The position numbers were made by a program, and so were the translations under genes. From Azospirillum soli (GTDB lineage: Bacteria; Pseudomonadota; Alphaproteobacteria; Azospirillales; Azospirillaceae): DNA of 57,410 nt. Under the pieces are notes generated by a model. That model made no database searches and was not told where the DNA came from. It was given only the letters and a program-made list of their open reading frames with translations. The DNA is taken from positions 1 through 57,410 of the forward strand of contig NZ_JAGINQ010000033.1 of the NCBI RefSeq assembly GCF_017876165.1, given 5' to 3'. How positions within the stretch are numbered: the first letter of the stretch is position 1; each line of letters starts with the position of its first letter. Below are positions 1 through 7,635 of this stretch, piece after piece.

Positions 1-2
1 CG

Positions 3-167
3 GCTGGCCCATGGACGCAGACCCTTCGACGGTGTCTCACTCCAACAGCACGGGCCAGCCAAAATGCCGTCTACACCCAAAAACAATCCGCTTTAAGCCC
101 CGACTACAACGCGGCGCATCGCGACCACTTCCACCTGGACATGGGCCGCTTCCGCACCTGCCGGTGA
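3..167 (+). pseudogene. C-terminal end of an extensin-like protein, 5' truncated by the window edge, possibly degraded
   Basis: The frame is open from the window edge to the TGA at 165-167. Its last residues, LSPDYNAAHRDHFHLDMG followed by RFRTCR, match the conserved C-terminal signature of the proteobacterial extensin-like family, whose HRDHFHLD-type His/Asp cluster recalls D-Ala-D-Ala peptidase-like folds. The codons before this motif (roughly 3-92) do not resemble the family, which normally shows a Cys- and Trp-containing stretch there. So the visible 5' part may be frameshifted or rearranged. It is convergent with the oxidoreductase that ends at 204. A complete gene with an unusual upstream sequence cannot be excluded because the start lies outside the window. 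Confidence 0.45.
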
Positions 168-203
168 CGATTCCGGATCAGCCGCTCCGGGGCATGGATT
201 GCC

Positions 204-1319
204 TCACCGCTGTTCGATGGAGGTGGTTCCGAACAGGCGCTTGTACGCGCGCGGCTGCGAGCGCCAGTACTGCTTGGGCGCCTTCACCTCGGCCCCCAGC
301 TCCGCCGCCGCGTGCCAGGGCCAGCGCGGGTCGTAGAGGATGCCGCGCGCCAGGGCGACCATGTCCGCCTGACCGTTGGCGACGATGGACTCCGCCTGTT
401 GCGGTTCGGTGATCAGCCCGACGGCGATGGTCGGCATGCCTGTGTCGCGCTTGATGGCTTCCGCAAAGGGCACCTGATAGCCGGGGCCGATGGCGATGGA
501 CTGCGCTGGGGTCAGGCCGCCGCTCGAAACGTCGATGAAGGCGCAGCCCAGCTCCTTGACCGCCTGGGCGAAGGCCGTCGTCTGCTCCAGATCCCAGCCG
601 CCCTCGGCCCAGTCGGTGGCGGACACCCGCACGCCCACCGGGCGGTCGGCGGGAAAGGCATCGCGAACCGCCCGGAACACCTCCAGCGGGAAGCGCATGC
701 GGTTCTCCAGGCTACCGCCATAGGCGTCGTCGCGCCGGTTGGACAGCGGCGACAGGAACTGGTGCAGCAGGTAGCCGTGCGCGGCGTGGACCTGGATGGT
801 GTCCAGCCCGATTCGCGCCGCGCGCTTGGCCGCCTCGGCGAAGGCGTCCCGCAGGCGCTCCAGCCCGGCCGCGTCCAGCGCCATCGGCGTGCGCTCACCG
901 GCTGTGTGCGGGATCGGCGAAGGGGCAACGCAGTCCCAACCGCCCTCGGTGAGGAGAAGCTGCGCGCCGCCGTCCCAGGGCGGCCTGACGGACGCCTTGC
1001 GCCCGGCGTGGGAAAGCTGGATGCCGATGGGCGTCGCCGATTCCCGGCGCACGGCCTCCAGCACGCGCGCGAGCGCCGCTTCGGTCTCGTCCGACCACAG
1101 GCCGAGGTCGCCGGGGCTGATTCGTCCGTCCGCTTCGACCGCCGTGGCCTCGATGAACAGCAGGCCCGCCCCCGACAGCGCCAGATGGCCGAGGTGAATC
1201 AGATGCCAGCTGCCGGGCATGCCGTCCTGCGCCGAATACTGGCACATCGGCGCGATGACGATGCGGTTCTCAAGCTGGAGCGGGCCGAGCTGGATCGGCT
1301 GGAAAAGACGACTGGTCAT
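204..1319 (-). CDS. NADH:flavin oxidoreductase, YqjM/old yellow enzyme family
   Basis: The 371-residue protein is a full-length FMN-dependent ene-reductase of the thermophilic-like OYE (YqjM) class, which reduces activated C=C bonds with NAD(P)H in the cytoplasm. Cys26 and Tyr28 in IAPMCQYSA occupy the flavin-tuning positions known in YqjM. The substrate-binding pair is His178 and His181 in VHAAHGYLLHQFLSP, followed by the family signature around NRRDDAYGGSLENR. The ATG at 1319 is chosen because GGAG lies just upstream and the family N-terminus starts here; an in-frame ATG at 1358 would add 13 atypical residues. The gene is apparently monocistronic. The physiological substrate cannot be deduced. 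Confidence 0.93.
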   Translation of the reverse strand: MTSRLFQPIQLGPLQLENRIVIAPMCQYSAQDGMPGSWHLIHLGHLALSGAGLLFIEATAVEADGRISPGDLGLWSDETEAALARVLEAVRRESATPIGIQLSHAGRKASVRPPWDGGAQLLLTEGGWDCVAPSPIPHTAGERTPMALDAAGLERLRDAFAEAAKRAARIGLDTIQVHAAHGYLLHQFLSPLSNRRDDAYGGSLENRMRFPLEVFRAVRDAFPADRPVGVRVSATDWAEGGWDLEQTTAFAQAVKELGCAFIDVSSGGLTPAQSIAIGPGYQVPFAEAIKRDTGMPTIAVGLITEPQQAESIVANGQADMVALARGILYDPRWPWHAAAELGAEVKAPKQYWRSQPRAYKRLFGTTSIEQR

Positions 1320-1550
1320 CGGAACTCCGTGAATTGGCCGGAGGGTGGGCGGTCCCAATGCATGCTGTCACCGACCGGCCTGTCCGCCAACGGCGAAGGC
1401 CTCCCAATGCGCGCATGGCTGCTTTCTTCCATGCCCGATGTGACCATCCGCCATCGCAAGAAGACACAACCCGGATGCGGCGCGCAGGCCTACGCTGATG
1501 GAAGCCCGGCCACCGGCCGGGTCACAACCCGAATGCCGCGAGCATCTCAC

Positions 1551-1805
1551 ATGGCCACCGAACTCCACCGTATCGAGGTCCAGTTGATCGCGCCGAAGGA
1601 TCTGGCCGGCCTCGTGCCGGTTCAGGCCCGCGCCCGCACGAAGACGGCGGTTTGCGCCTTCAACGACGCCGTGCACTCCGCCGGCCGCTCCGACGTCTTC
1701 ATCCGCGGGCGATCCGCAATGGGGGTTTACGTGGAAGCCACCGACGACGGCTGCGCCTTCCTGCAAAGCCTGCCGCAGGTTTCCATGGTCGTGCCGTCCG
1801 CCTGA
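1551..1805 (+). CDS. Small hypothetical protein (84 aa)
   Basis: The protein begins MATELHRIEVQLIAPKDLAG and alternates hydrophobic and charged residues like a small alpha/beta fold, including the segments FIRGRSAMGVYVEAT and VSMVVPSA. It has no signal peptide or membrane segment and no family I recognise. There is no strong ribosome-binding site before the ATG at 1551; an in-frame ATG at 1533 is the alternative. Codon third positions are GC-rich, as in neighbouring genes. The opposite strand is also open here but gives low-complexity Arg/Gly-rich protein, so the plus frame is preferred. It could be spurious. Confidence 0.45.
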   Translation: MATELHRIEVQLIAPKDLAGLVPVQARARTKTAVCAFNDAVHSAGRSDVFIRGRSAMGVYVEATDDGCAFLQSLPQVSMVVPSA

Positions 1806-2139
1806 TCCGGCGGGTCGGCCAGCCCAGCTCTCTGTAGAAAAACAACCGATTCCGGGAGGCCATTCACGAGGCGCACAGCGCGCAACGCCCCACCGCTGAC
1901 AAGAAAAGGGCCGCCATCGCAAACGCGCTGGCGGCCATAAGTCTAGGGAGGAAACGCCCTACAGCACAGGCTGTAGTAACGCTACAGATATATCAGAGCC
2001 CGAGCCGCCTGTACAGCCCTTTGATCACCCGAAAGGAGCGGACCGCGCCCACGGGCGCGATGCCCCGGAAGCCCGACTTGTGCAGAGCCCCGGTGCTGCG
2101 CTTAATGGTTGCCCCACGGTCGGTGTCGGAGGGCGGAAC
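1806..2139. other. Intergenic region with a hairpin and repeated CTACAG motifs
   Basis: This 334-bp stretch has no convincing gene. An 8-bp inverted repeat GGCCGCCA/TGGCGGCC lies at 1909-1916 and 1929-1936. On the minus strand it is followed by CTTTTCTT, as in a weak terminator. At 1959-1976 CTACAG and CTGTAG form an inverted repeat with a 6-nt spacer, and another CTACAG lies at 1982-1987. These could be an operator for the gene starting at 2140. The GGAGGG ribosome-binding site for that gene is at about 2128. Confidence 0.4.
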
Positions 2140-3303
2140 ATGGCGGCGGACGAGATGGCGCACGACCTGCCTGTTGCCGGGAAGGCCCGCCCCTGGCGCC
2201 GGTTGATGGTGGCGGGCTTTCTCGTCGCCATCGCCGCGTCGGGCGTCGTCTTTTATCAGGCCGCGCGGGCAACCCCGCCGAGCGACGAGGAACTCCGCGC
2301 CGACCTGATCACGATGATCCGGGACGCCGCACCGCGCGAGCGGCTGGAAAAGGAGATTGCCGCCGCCCTGGACCAGGATGCCCCCGAACAGGCCGAGGAA
2401 CTGTTCGAGGTTGCCGACCTCATCGGCGTGACCATCGATCCGGCGCTTCGCGCGCGCTGGGTCGAGGAAACCTCCGGATGGCGGGCCGGCGCGCGGGCCG
2501 CCCGACGCGCGGCCATGGGCTTCGTCTCCGGTCAGGGGGAGGATCCCGTTAGCCTTACCGCCGCGCTGGCGTCCGACCTCACCGTGGTGGGCGACATCCG
2601 CGATCTCGCCGGGCAGGCCGCACTCATGGTCAAGGGCGAGGCAGTGGATGAATTGACGCTCGGGCTGTCCATCGCCGGGGTCGCCATGACCGCCGGGACT
2701 GTCGTCACCGCCGGCGGCGCCTTGCCCGCGAAGACAGGCGTTTCGCTCGCCAAGCTGGCGCGCAAGACGGGCAAGCTCAGCGTCCGGTTCCAGGCCGAAC
2801 TCGGCCGCATCCTGGCGCGGGCCGTCGATCTTCCCGCCTTCAGGCACGCCGTTCGCGACATCCCCTGGTACCGGGCCGACGAGCTGGCGACGGCCGCCCG
2901 CCGCCATGCCGCGCGCGTCGATACCCGCGAGGTGGAGGCGGTGCTCTCCTCCGTGGGCTCGATCAACCAGGTGCTCGCCCCGTCGCGCACGCTCGCCGTC
3001 CTGCGGCATGTCGATGACGTGAAGGACGTTCAGAAGGCCGAGCGCGCCGCCAAGATCCTCGGCAAGCCCGTGAGCGGCGCGCTGCGGCTCACCGGGAAGC
3101 AGGTGCTCACGACGGTGGCGCGCACCGCCAAACTTTCGGTCGCAATGCTCGCCGCGCTGTTCGCCGCCATCGTCGGCGCCGTGTCGTTCCTGTTCGGCGC
3201 CGCGATGGCCCTGGTGGCGCTGCTTCGTCTCGGGAAACTGGTCCGCTGGCTGTTCCGCAACTCCGTGGGCCGCCTGCGCCGCCCGCGCCCGCAGCCGTCA
3301 TAG
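2140..3303 (+). CDS. Hypothetical membrane-anchored protein (387 aa)
   Basis: I do not recognise a family. The ATG at 2140 has a strong GGAGGG Shine-Dalgarno. A short charged N-terminus is followed by one membrane segment (about residues 22-41, MVAGFLVAIAASGVVFYQA). Then comes a long alanine-rich, mainly helical region with two glycine/alanine-rich hydrophobic patches around 150-215. A second strong hydrophobic stretch near the C-terminus (about 340-375, VAMLAALFAAIVGAVSFLFG) precedes an Arg-rich tail. The layout suggests an inner-membrane protein with its middle portion in the periplasm. There are no cysteine or catalytic motifs. It stands alone, with a DUF465 gene 118 bp downstream. Confidence 0.75.
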   Translation: MAADEMAHDLPVAGKARPWRRLMVAGFLVAIAASGVVFYQAARATPPSDEELRADLITMIRDAAPRERLEKEIAAALDQDAPEQAEELFEVADLIGVTIDPALRARWVEETSGWRAGARAARRAAMGFVSGQGEDPVSLTAALASDLTVVGDIRDLAGQAALMVKGEAVDELTLGLSIAGVAMTAGTVVTAGGALPAKTGVSLAKLARKTGKLSVRFQAELGRILARAVDLPAFRHAVRDIPWYRADELATAARRHAARVDTREVEAVLSSVGSINQVLAPSRTLAVLRHVDDVKDVQKAERAAKILGKPVSGALRLTGKQVLTTVARTAKLSVAMLAALFAAIVGAVSFLFGAAMALVALLRLGKLVRWLFRNSVGRLRRPRPQPS

Positions 3304-3420
3304 ACGACAATGGGGCGTAAACAAGAATGGGGTGGCGGGCCGGGCAACAACGGCGGCCCTGCTCTGTTGTCCGGAAGGCTTGTCGCCAAGCCGGTGTGAC
3401 TTCAGACCAGAGGTGCTGTC

Positions 3421-3594
3421 ATGGAGACGACCGAGACGGAAACCGTCGATACACTTCGTCAACGCCATGCCGAGCTCGAAGCCATGCTTCGCGCCGAGTA
3501 TGGCCGTGCCAGACCCGACGACATGGCCCTGAAGCGCCTGAAACTGGAGAAGCTGTACGTCAAGGAGCGGCTGGACCAGCAACGGCTCCATTGA
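3421..3594 (+). CDS. DUF465/YdcH-type small protein (57 aa)
   Basis: The 57-residue peptide starts METTETETVDTLRQRHAELE and ends with ALKRLKLEKLYVKERL plus a short tail. Its H-x2-LE motif near the N-terminus and its LKRLKLEKLYVKERL segment are the hallmark of DUF465 (YdcH) proteins, short helical hairpins of unknown role that are very common in alphaproteobacteria. A GAGG lies about 13 nt before the ATG. It has no membrane segment. It is convergent with the dioxygenase-like gene that ends at 3626. The family call is strong; a function cannot be given. Confidence 0.85.
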   Translation: METTETETVDTLRQRHAELEAMLRAEYGRARPDDMALKRLKLEKLYVKERLDQQRLH

Positions 3595-3625
3595 GCGGAT
3601 CGCCACGGGACCCGCTCGGTCCGGG

Positions 3626-4276
3626 TCACAGATCCAGGACAATGTCGAAGGTGCCCTGAACGGCGCCCGCTTCAACGTCGTTCGCCGCCGCCAGGGGGAC
3701 GATGACGCTTCGGCGCGCCCGCGGATCGCGGATGCCGTTCAGCAGACCGTCGCGCTCGTTCAGGGGCTCGCCCTCCACGTACATCTGCGTGACGAACCGC
3801 CCGGCGCCAGGGACGATCACCGCATAATGGATGTGCGGCGTCCGGCCCGGATAGGGCACCGGCTTTATCGTGCGGAACCGGTACACCCCGCCCGAGTCGA
3901 CCGACATCCGGCCATAGCCCTGGAAGCCGCCGTCGAACCGTTCATGGTCCGGCGCGCGGGGATGCCGGTACCGCCCCTGCGCGTCGCACTGCCATATCTC
4001 GACGATCGCACCGGGGACCGGACGCCCGGCGCGGTCCAGGATGCGCCCGTGGATGTGCGCGACCGTGCCCAACGCCCGAGTCGCGGCCCCACGGACGAGG
4101 ACGAGGTCGTTGTCCACATCCGCCGGGAAGCTGGTCGGGTAGAACGGCCCCTCCGTCTGCCCCGGTGTCGGGACGAGGCCGGCAGCCGCGCCCGGTTTGG
4201 GCAACAGAACCGTGGCGCCGAGGGCACTCAGGCTCGCCATGAGGGCTCGGCGGTCGATGGCGTGGCGTTCCGGCAT
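3626..4276 (-). CDS. Exported intradiol ring-cleavage dioxygenase-like protein
   Basis: The 216-residue protein has the protocatechuate 3,4-dioxygenase-type beta fold: TPGQTEGPFYP near the N-terminus, HIHGRILDRAGRPVPGAIVEIWQCDAQGRYRHP, and the metal-ligand region YRFRTIKPVPYPGRTPHIHY. Tyrosines in GRYRHP and PVPYPGR and the two His of HIH are candidates for the non-haem Fe(III) ligands. The N-terminus RHAIDRRALMASLSALGATV is a likely Tat signal (twin Arg, then a hydrophobic core ending at GAAAG), so the protein probably acts in the periplasm. The ATG at 4276 has GGGAG upstream. No aromatic-degradation genes are adjacent, so the substrate is unknown. Confidence 0.85.
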   Translation of the reverse strand: MPERHAIDRRALMASLSALGATVLLPKPGAAAGLVPTPGQTEGPFYPTSFPADVDNDLVLVRGAATRALGTVAHIHGRILDRAGRPVPGAIVEIWQCDAQGRYRHPRAPDHERFDGGFQGYGRMSVDSGGVYRFRTIKPVPYPGRTPHIHYAVIVPGAGRFVTQMYVEGEPLNERDGLLNGIRDPRARRSVIVPLAAANDVEAGAVQGTFDIVLDL

Positions 4277-4448
4277 AACCGACTCCCGTCTTGTGGCCCG
4301 GACACGGGCGAAGCGAGACTCCCGTGTCATTCATATGGTTGGCACGCTCCATTGCCGACAGAGGCCCGCCGCTCCACAATGCGCCCCACAGTGCGCCGGC
4401 CGGCACCGTCACCGGGTCGGGGCATGGAACACGGGGGGAACGGAATCG

Positions 4449-5156
4449 ATGACCACAGACAACGCCGCCGATCGGGCCACGGATTTGGCCACGGATTTGT
4501 TTGATCGCTTGACCGCCGGAGCGGCCGACGAGTGGGCGTCCTACGTCGATCACCCCTTCGTTCAGCAGTTGGGGCGGGGGACCCTGCCCGTCTCCTCCTT
4601 CCGCCATTACCTCGTGCAGGATTACCTGTTCCTCATCCACTTCGCCCGCGCCTACGCGCTCGCCGTCTACAAGGGCCAATCCCTCGCCGACATGCGCGCC
4701 GCCTTTGGCGGGTTGAAGGCCATTCTCGACGTGGAAATGGATCTGCACATTCGGCTGTGCGCCGGCTGGGGCCTGTCCCCGGCGGATCTGGAGCAGGCGG
4801 CGGAAGCCAAGGCGACGATGGCTTACACGCGCTATGTGCTGGAAACGGGGCTGCGCGGCGACCTTCTAGACCTGCACGTCGCGCTGGCCCCCTGCGTGCT
4901 GGGCTATGCCGAGATCGGCAAGCGCCTCGCCGCCGGCCCGTCGGGTCTGGCCCAGGGCAACCCCTACCGCTCCTGGATCGCCGAATATTCCGGAGAGGCT
5001 TATCAGGAGGTGGCGGCCGGCGCCCGCGCCACGCTGAACCGGCTGGCCGCACGCGGCATGACCGAGCAGCGCTTTCCGCAACTGCTAACGACCTTCCGGC
5101 AGGCCTGCCGCCTGGAGGCGGATTTCTGGCAGATGGGTTTGACGCGCGCGACCTGA
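4449..5156 (+). CDS. tenA: TenA family protein (thiaminase II / aminopyrimidine aminohydrolase)
   Basis: The 235-residue all-helical protein matches TenA: YLVQDYLFLIHFARAYAL (about 54-71) carries the conserved Asp/Tyr of the pyrimidine pocket, APCVLGYAEIG supplies the likely nucleophile Cys149, and EADFW near the C-terminus holds the conserved Glu223. TenA proteins hydrolyse thiamin or, mainly, its degradation product aminomethyl-pyrimidine for salvage of HMP. The ATG at 4449 follows GGGGGAA. No thiamin genes or recognisable TPP riboswitch flank it, so membership of a thiamin operon is not supported. It ends before a bidirectional terminator shared with phaB. Confidence 0.88.
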   Translation: MTTDNAADRATDLATDLFDRLTAGAADEWASYVDHPFVQQLGRGTLPVSSFRHYLVQDYLFLIHFARAYALAVYKGQSLADMRAAFGGLKAILDVEMDLHIRLCAGWGLSPADLEQAAEAKATMAYTRYVLETGLRGDLLDLHVALAPCVLGYAEIGKRLAAGPSGLAQGNPYRSWIAEYSGEAYQEVAAGARATLNRLAARGMTEQRFPQLLTTFRQACRLEADFWQMGLTRAT

Positions 5157-5174
5157 ACGCCGTGCGAAAATGAA

Positions 5175-5221
5175 AACGCCCGCTTCGCCGGCCGGACCAT
5201 GGCCGAGGCGAAGCGGGCGTT
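5175..5221. terminator. Bidirectional rho-independent-type terminator
   Basis: A perfect 15-bp inverted repeat, AACGCCCGCTTCGCC (5175-5189) and GGCGAAGCGGGCGTT (5207-5221), sits between the convergent tenA and phaB genes. A-rich sequence lies on its left and TTCTC on its right, so it could stop transcription from both sides. Confidence 0.85.
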
Positions 5222-5248
5222 CTCTACGCTAGTCAATCGTGCGACAGC

Positions 5249-5989
5249 TTACTGATAGTACAGGCCGCCGTTGATGTTCAGCGTCGTGCCGGTGATGTAG
5301 CCCGCCAGATCGGAGGCGAGGTAGGACACGGCGGCGCCGATTTCCTCCGGCTTGCCCAGGCGCTTCATCGGGACCGAGTCGATGATGCCCTGGCGGATGT
5401 CCTCGCGGATCGCCATGACCATCTCGGTGCCGATGTAGCCCGGCGCGATGGCGTTGACGGTGACGCCCTTGGTCGCCAGTTCGGCGGCCAGCGCCTTGGT
5501 GAAGCCGATGACGCCCGCCTTGGCGGCCGAATAGTTGGTCTGGCCGGCCTGGCCCTTCACGCCGTTGACGGACGAGATGTTGATGACGCGACCCCAGCCG
5601 CGCTCAGCCATCTTCGCCGACACCTGATGGGTGACGTTGAACAGGCTGGTCAGGTTGGTGGAGATCACCGCGTCCCACTGCGCCTTTTCCATCTTCGGGA
5701 AGAACTTGTCGCGGGTGATGCCGGCGTTGTTCACCAGGACGTCGATCGGGCCGACGTTCGCCTCGATCGACGCGACCATCGCCTTGCAGCTCTCGTAATC
5801 GGAAACGTCGCCTTCGGCCATGTAGAACTTGAAGCCAGCGGCTTCCTGCTGGCCCAGCCACACAGCGGCCGGCTCGTAGTTGGGCAGGCAGTTGGCCACC
5901 ACAAAGAAGCCATCCTTGGCCAGCGCTTGGCAGATGGCGGTGCCGAGGCCACCCATGGCACCGGTGACAAGCGCGATCTTCTGAGACAT
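5249..5989 (-). CDS. phaB: Acetoacetyl-CoA reductase PhaB
   Basis: The 246-residue short-chain dehydrogenase reduces acetoacetyl-CoA to (R)-3-hydroxybutyryl-CoA with NADPH for polyhydroxybutyrate synthesis. It shows the Rossmann motif TGAMGGLG (9-16), NNAG (87-90), the catalytic Ser140 in ISSVNG, and Tyr153/Lys157 in YSAAK. The stretch NISSVNGVKGQAGQTNYSAA and the end GTTLNINGGLYYQ are typical of PhaB rather than FabG. The ATG at 5989 has GGAG 8 nt upstream; a GTG at 5992 directly before it is the alternative. No phaA or phaC is adjacent. The upstream region holds a duplicated 16-mer shared with the divergent sigma gene. Confidence 0.95.
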   Translation of the reverse strand: MSQKIALVTGAMGGLGTAICQALAKDGFFVVANCLPNYEPAAVWLGQQEAAGFKFYMAEGDVSDYESCKAMVASIEANVGPIDVLVNNAGITRDKFFPKMEKAQWDAVISTNLTSLFNVTHQVSAKMAERGWGRVINISSVNGVKGQAGQTNYSAAKAGVIGFTKALAAELATKGVTVNAIAPGYIGTEMVMAIREDIRQGIIDSVPMKRLGKPEEIGAAVSYLASDLAGYITGTTLNINGGLYYQ

Positions 5990-6174
5990 CACTATTGCTC
6001 CACTATTACCAGGACAAGCGCGCCGGGAATGCGCTTGAAGTTATCCACACGACGAAGACGCCGGTCGTGTCCGGGTCCCGTCACCGCAACGCCGTTCTTT
6101 CCGCCCTTCCAATGGCCGAGCATCCTGGCCCAGGCGCCGCGTCCGGGGACGACACCCAATCCACGCATGCCCTT

Positions 6175-6187
6175 CATATTGCATATG
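6175..6187. promoter_or_regulatory. CATAT/ATATG inverted repeat between phaB and the sigma gene
   Basis: CATATTGCATATG is a perfect 5-bp inverted repeat around TGC in an otherwise GC-rich region, 186 bp upstream of phaB. It is a possible operator or part of a promoter. Nothing ties it to a known regulator. Confidence 0.35.
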
Positions 6188-6193
6188 CGAAAG

Positions 6194-6232
6194 GTTAAGC
6201 CTTCGTTATGTGAAAAGTTAAGTTTTCGTTAT
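6194..6232 (+). repeat. Two direct repeats of GTTAAGYYTTCGTTAT
   Basis: GTTAAGCCTTCGTTAT at 6194-6209 and GTTAAGTTTTCGTTAT at 6217-6232 differ at two bases and start 23 bp apart, about two helical turns. They lie in the 432-bp divergent region between phaB and the ECF sigma gene, so a regulator binding them could control either gene. The rest of the region (5990-6421) holds no gene I can support. Confidence 0.6.
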
Positions 6233-6421
6233 AGGCAAAGTTGGGCCAACGCCATGCGACATGGCATCGCGTGCAGTGCACACAGACGGGCACCCCGGAA
6301 TGTGCCTGGGACAAGGTGCCGCCGGCCTGCCACGCCGCCCTCTATCCGAAATGGGCACCCCGTCTGCGCGGGAACCGGATCGCCCCCTCCTGCATCAAAT
6401 CGATAAACCAGGGAGCGCGGC

Positions 6422-7153
6422 ATGGACCAGACAAAGGCGATCATGCGGCAGACGGTGCACAGCGACTTTGAACTGGCCGGACGGATCCGGTGCGGCGACG
6501 CCGACGCCTTCCGCATCCTGATGCAGCGGCACAACCAGCGGCTTTTCCGCATGGCGCGCAGTGTGCTGCGCGATCCCGCCGAGGCGGAGGACGCCGTGCA
6601 GGACGCCTACGTTCTGGTTTTCACCCACATCGGCCAGTTTCGCGAGGACGCCAGCCTGGCGACATGGCTTGGCCGCATCGTTCTGAACGAGGCCTTGCGG
6701 CGGCTCCGGCAGAGAAAGGCCATGACCGAGTTGCCCATGACCGAGTTGGACGAGGACGGCGCCGATGGTCGGACGGCGGGCGCTGAGGTGATTCCCTTCC
6801 CAGGAGCCCAGCCGCCGCCCGCGACACCCGAAGAGGAAGCCGCCCGCGCCGAGACGCGGCGCCTGCTGGAGCGCGCCATCGACGCGCTGCCGGACCCGTT
6901 CCGCGTCGTCTTCGTGCTGCGCGAGATCGAGCAGATGAGCGTCGAGGAGACCGCGTCGAGCCTGGGCATTCCGCCCGACACCGTGAAGACGCGCCTGCAC
7001 CGGGCCCGCCGCCTGCTTGGCCGCAGCCTGCGCCAGCAGCTCGCGCCCGATCTTGCCGGCGTGTTCCCGTTCGCTGGCGAGCGCTGCGCGCGCATCGTCG
7101 CGCGCGTGCTCGACCGTCTGGGCCTGCCGGCCCCGCCGCCCGGCGGCGGGTGA
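6422..7153 (+). CDS. ECF-type RNA polymerase sigma factor
   Basis: The 243-residue protein has region 2 (about 28-98, with DAEDA-like DPAEAEDAVQDAYVLVF and the core-binding FREDASLATWLGRIVLNEALR). A Pro-rich linker (100-140) and region 4 (about 146-201) follow, the latter with ALPDPFRVVFVLREIEQMSV and the helix-turn-helix SSLGIPPDTVKTRLHRAR. After region 4 there is a 40-residue extension (FPFAGERCARIVARVLDRLG) with a single Cys222, which could sense metals or redox state. A GGGAG precedes the ATG. No anti-sigma gene follows. The next two genes, a secreted His-rich protein and a cupredoxin, are probably in the same operon or regulon. Confidence 0.93.
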   Translation: MDQTKAIMRQTVHSDFELAGRIRCGDADAFRILMQRHNQRLFRMARSVLRDPAEAEDAVQDAYVLVFTHIGQFREDASLATWLGRIVLNEALRRLRQRKAMTELPMTELDEDGADGRTAGAEVIPFPGAQPPPATPEEEAARAETRRLLERAIDALPDPFRVVFVLREIEQMSVEETASSLGIPPDTVKTRLHRARRLLGRSLRQQLAPDLAGVFPFAGERCARIVARVLDRLGLPAPPPGGG

Positions 7154-7220
7154 CACATCGGCCCGCCCCAACCCGCCATCGCCCGAACCATCATCGGACC
7201 CTCATCGAAGGAGGACACGC

Positions 7221-7634
7221 ATGCTGATCCGCACCATCCTGATCGCCGGAGCCTTCGCCATGGCCGCCGTTCCCGCGCAGGCGCAGAGCGTGGAGAAGGC
7301 CCCGCCCGGCGGCACCTACAAAAAGGTTAGCGAACTGGTGAAACTGCCCGACTTCCTGCCGGGCATGGGCACGCTCTACGTCGATCCCGCCACGCTGCCG
7401 GCCGGCCCCTTCCTCGCCTACGATCACGACGGGCGGCTGGCCAGCACCATCTACATGATTCCGGTCGAGGACATTCAGGGCCAGAAGAAATTCGACAACC
7501 TGAAGGCCGCCGGCGGCAAGGTCGATCACGTCGACATGTACTTCAACGCCGGCCATCCCGGCGTGGAGAAGCCGCACTACCACGTCGTCCTGTGGCACAT
7601 CGCCACGGCCGACGAGGCGCGCGTGGCGAAGTAG
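7221..7634 (+). CDS. Secreted His-rich protein, resembles TTHB210-like (DUF5602) proteins
   Basis: The 137-residue protein has a clear Sec signal peptide (MLIRTILIAGAFAMAAVPAQAQ, cleavage near 22) and GAAGGAGG before its ATG. The C-terminal half contains DHVDMYFNAGHPGVEKPHYH and then VVLWHI, giving His103, 112, 119, 121 and 126. This GHP...PHYH arrangement recalls the TTHB210-like domain, whose founding Thermus member is controlled by an ECF sigma/anti-sigma pair. That resemblance is from memory of the motif, not a search. The gene lies 67 bp after an ECF sigma gene and 1 bp before a cupredoxin gene. The His cluster suggests metal binding in the periplasm; the function is unknown. Confidence 0.75.
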   Translation: MLIRTILIAGAFAMAAVPAQAQSVEKAPPGGTYKKVSELVKLPDFLPGMGTLYVDPATLPAGPFLAYDHDGRLASTIYMIPVEDIQGQKKFDNLKAAGGKVDHVDMYFNAGHPGVEKPHYHVVLWHIATADEARVAK

Positions 7635-7635
7635 C

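Noticed and set aside
312..1805. Long plus-strand open frame opposite the OYE gene
   Set aside because: It is antisense to a clear YqjM-type protein and its translation is low-complexity Arg/Gly/Ala-rich. Only the 3' portion from 1551 is kept as a possible gene.
4340..4355. Sigma-54-like TGGCACG...TTGC upstream of tenA
   Set aside because: The GG-to-GC spacing is 11 nt instead of the required 10, and nothing else here suggests nitrogen control.
4277..4448. TPP riboswitch before tenA
   Set aside because: I see no CUGAGA/ACYUGA-type THI-box sequence in the leader.
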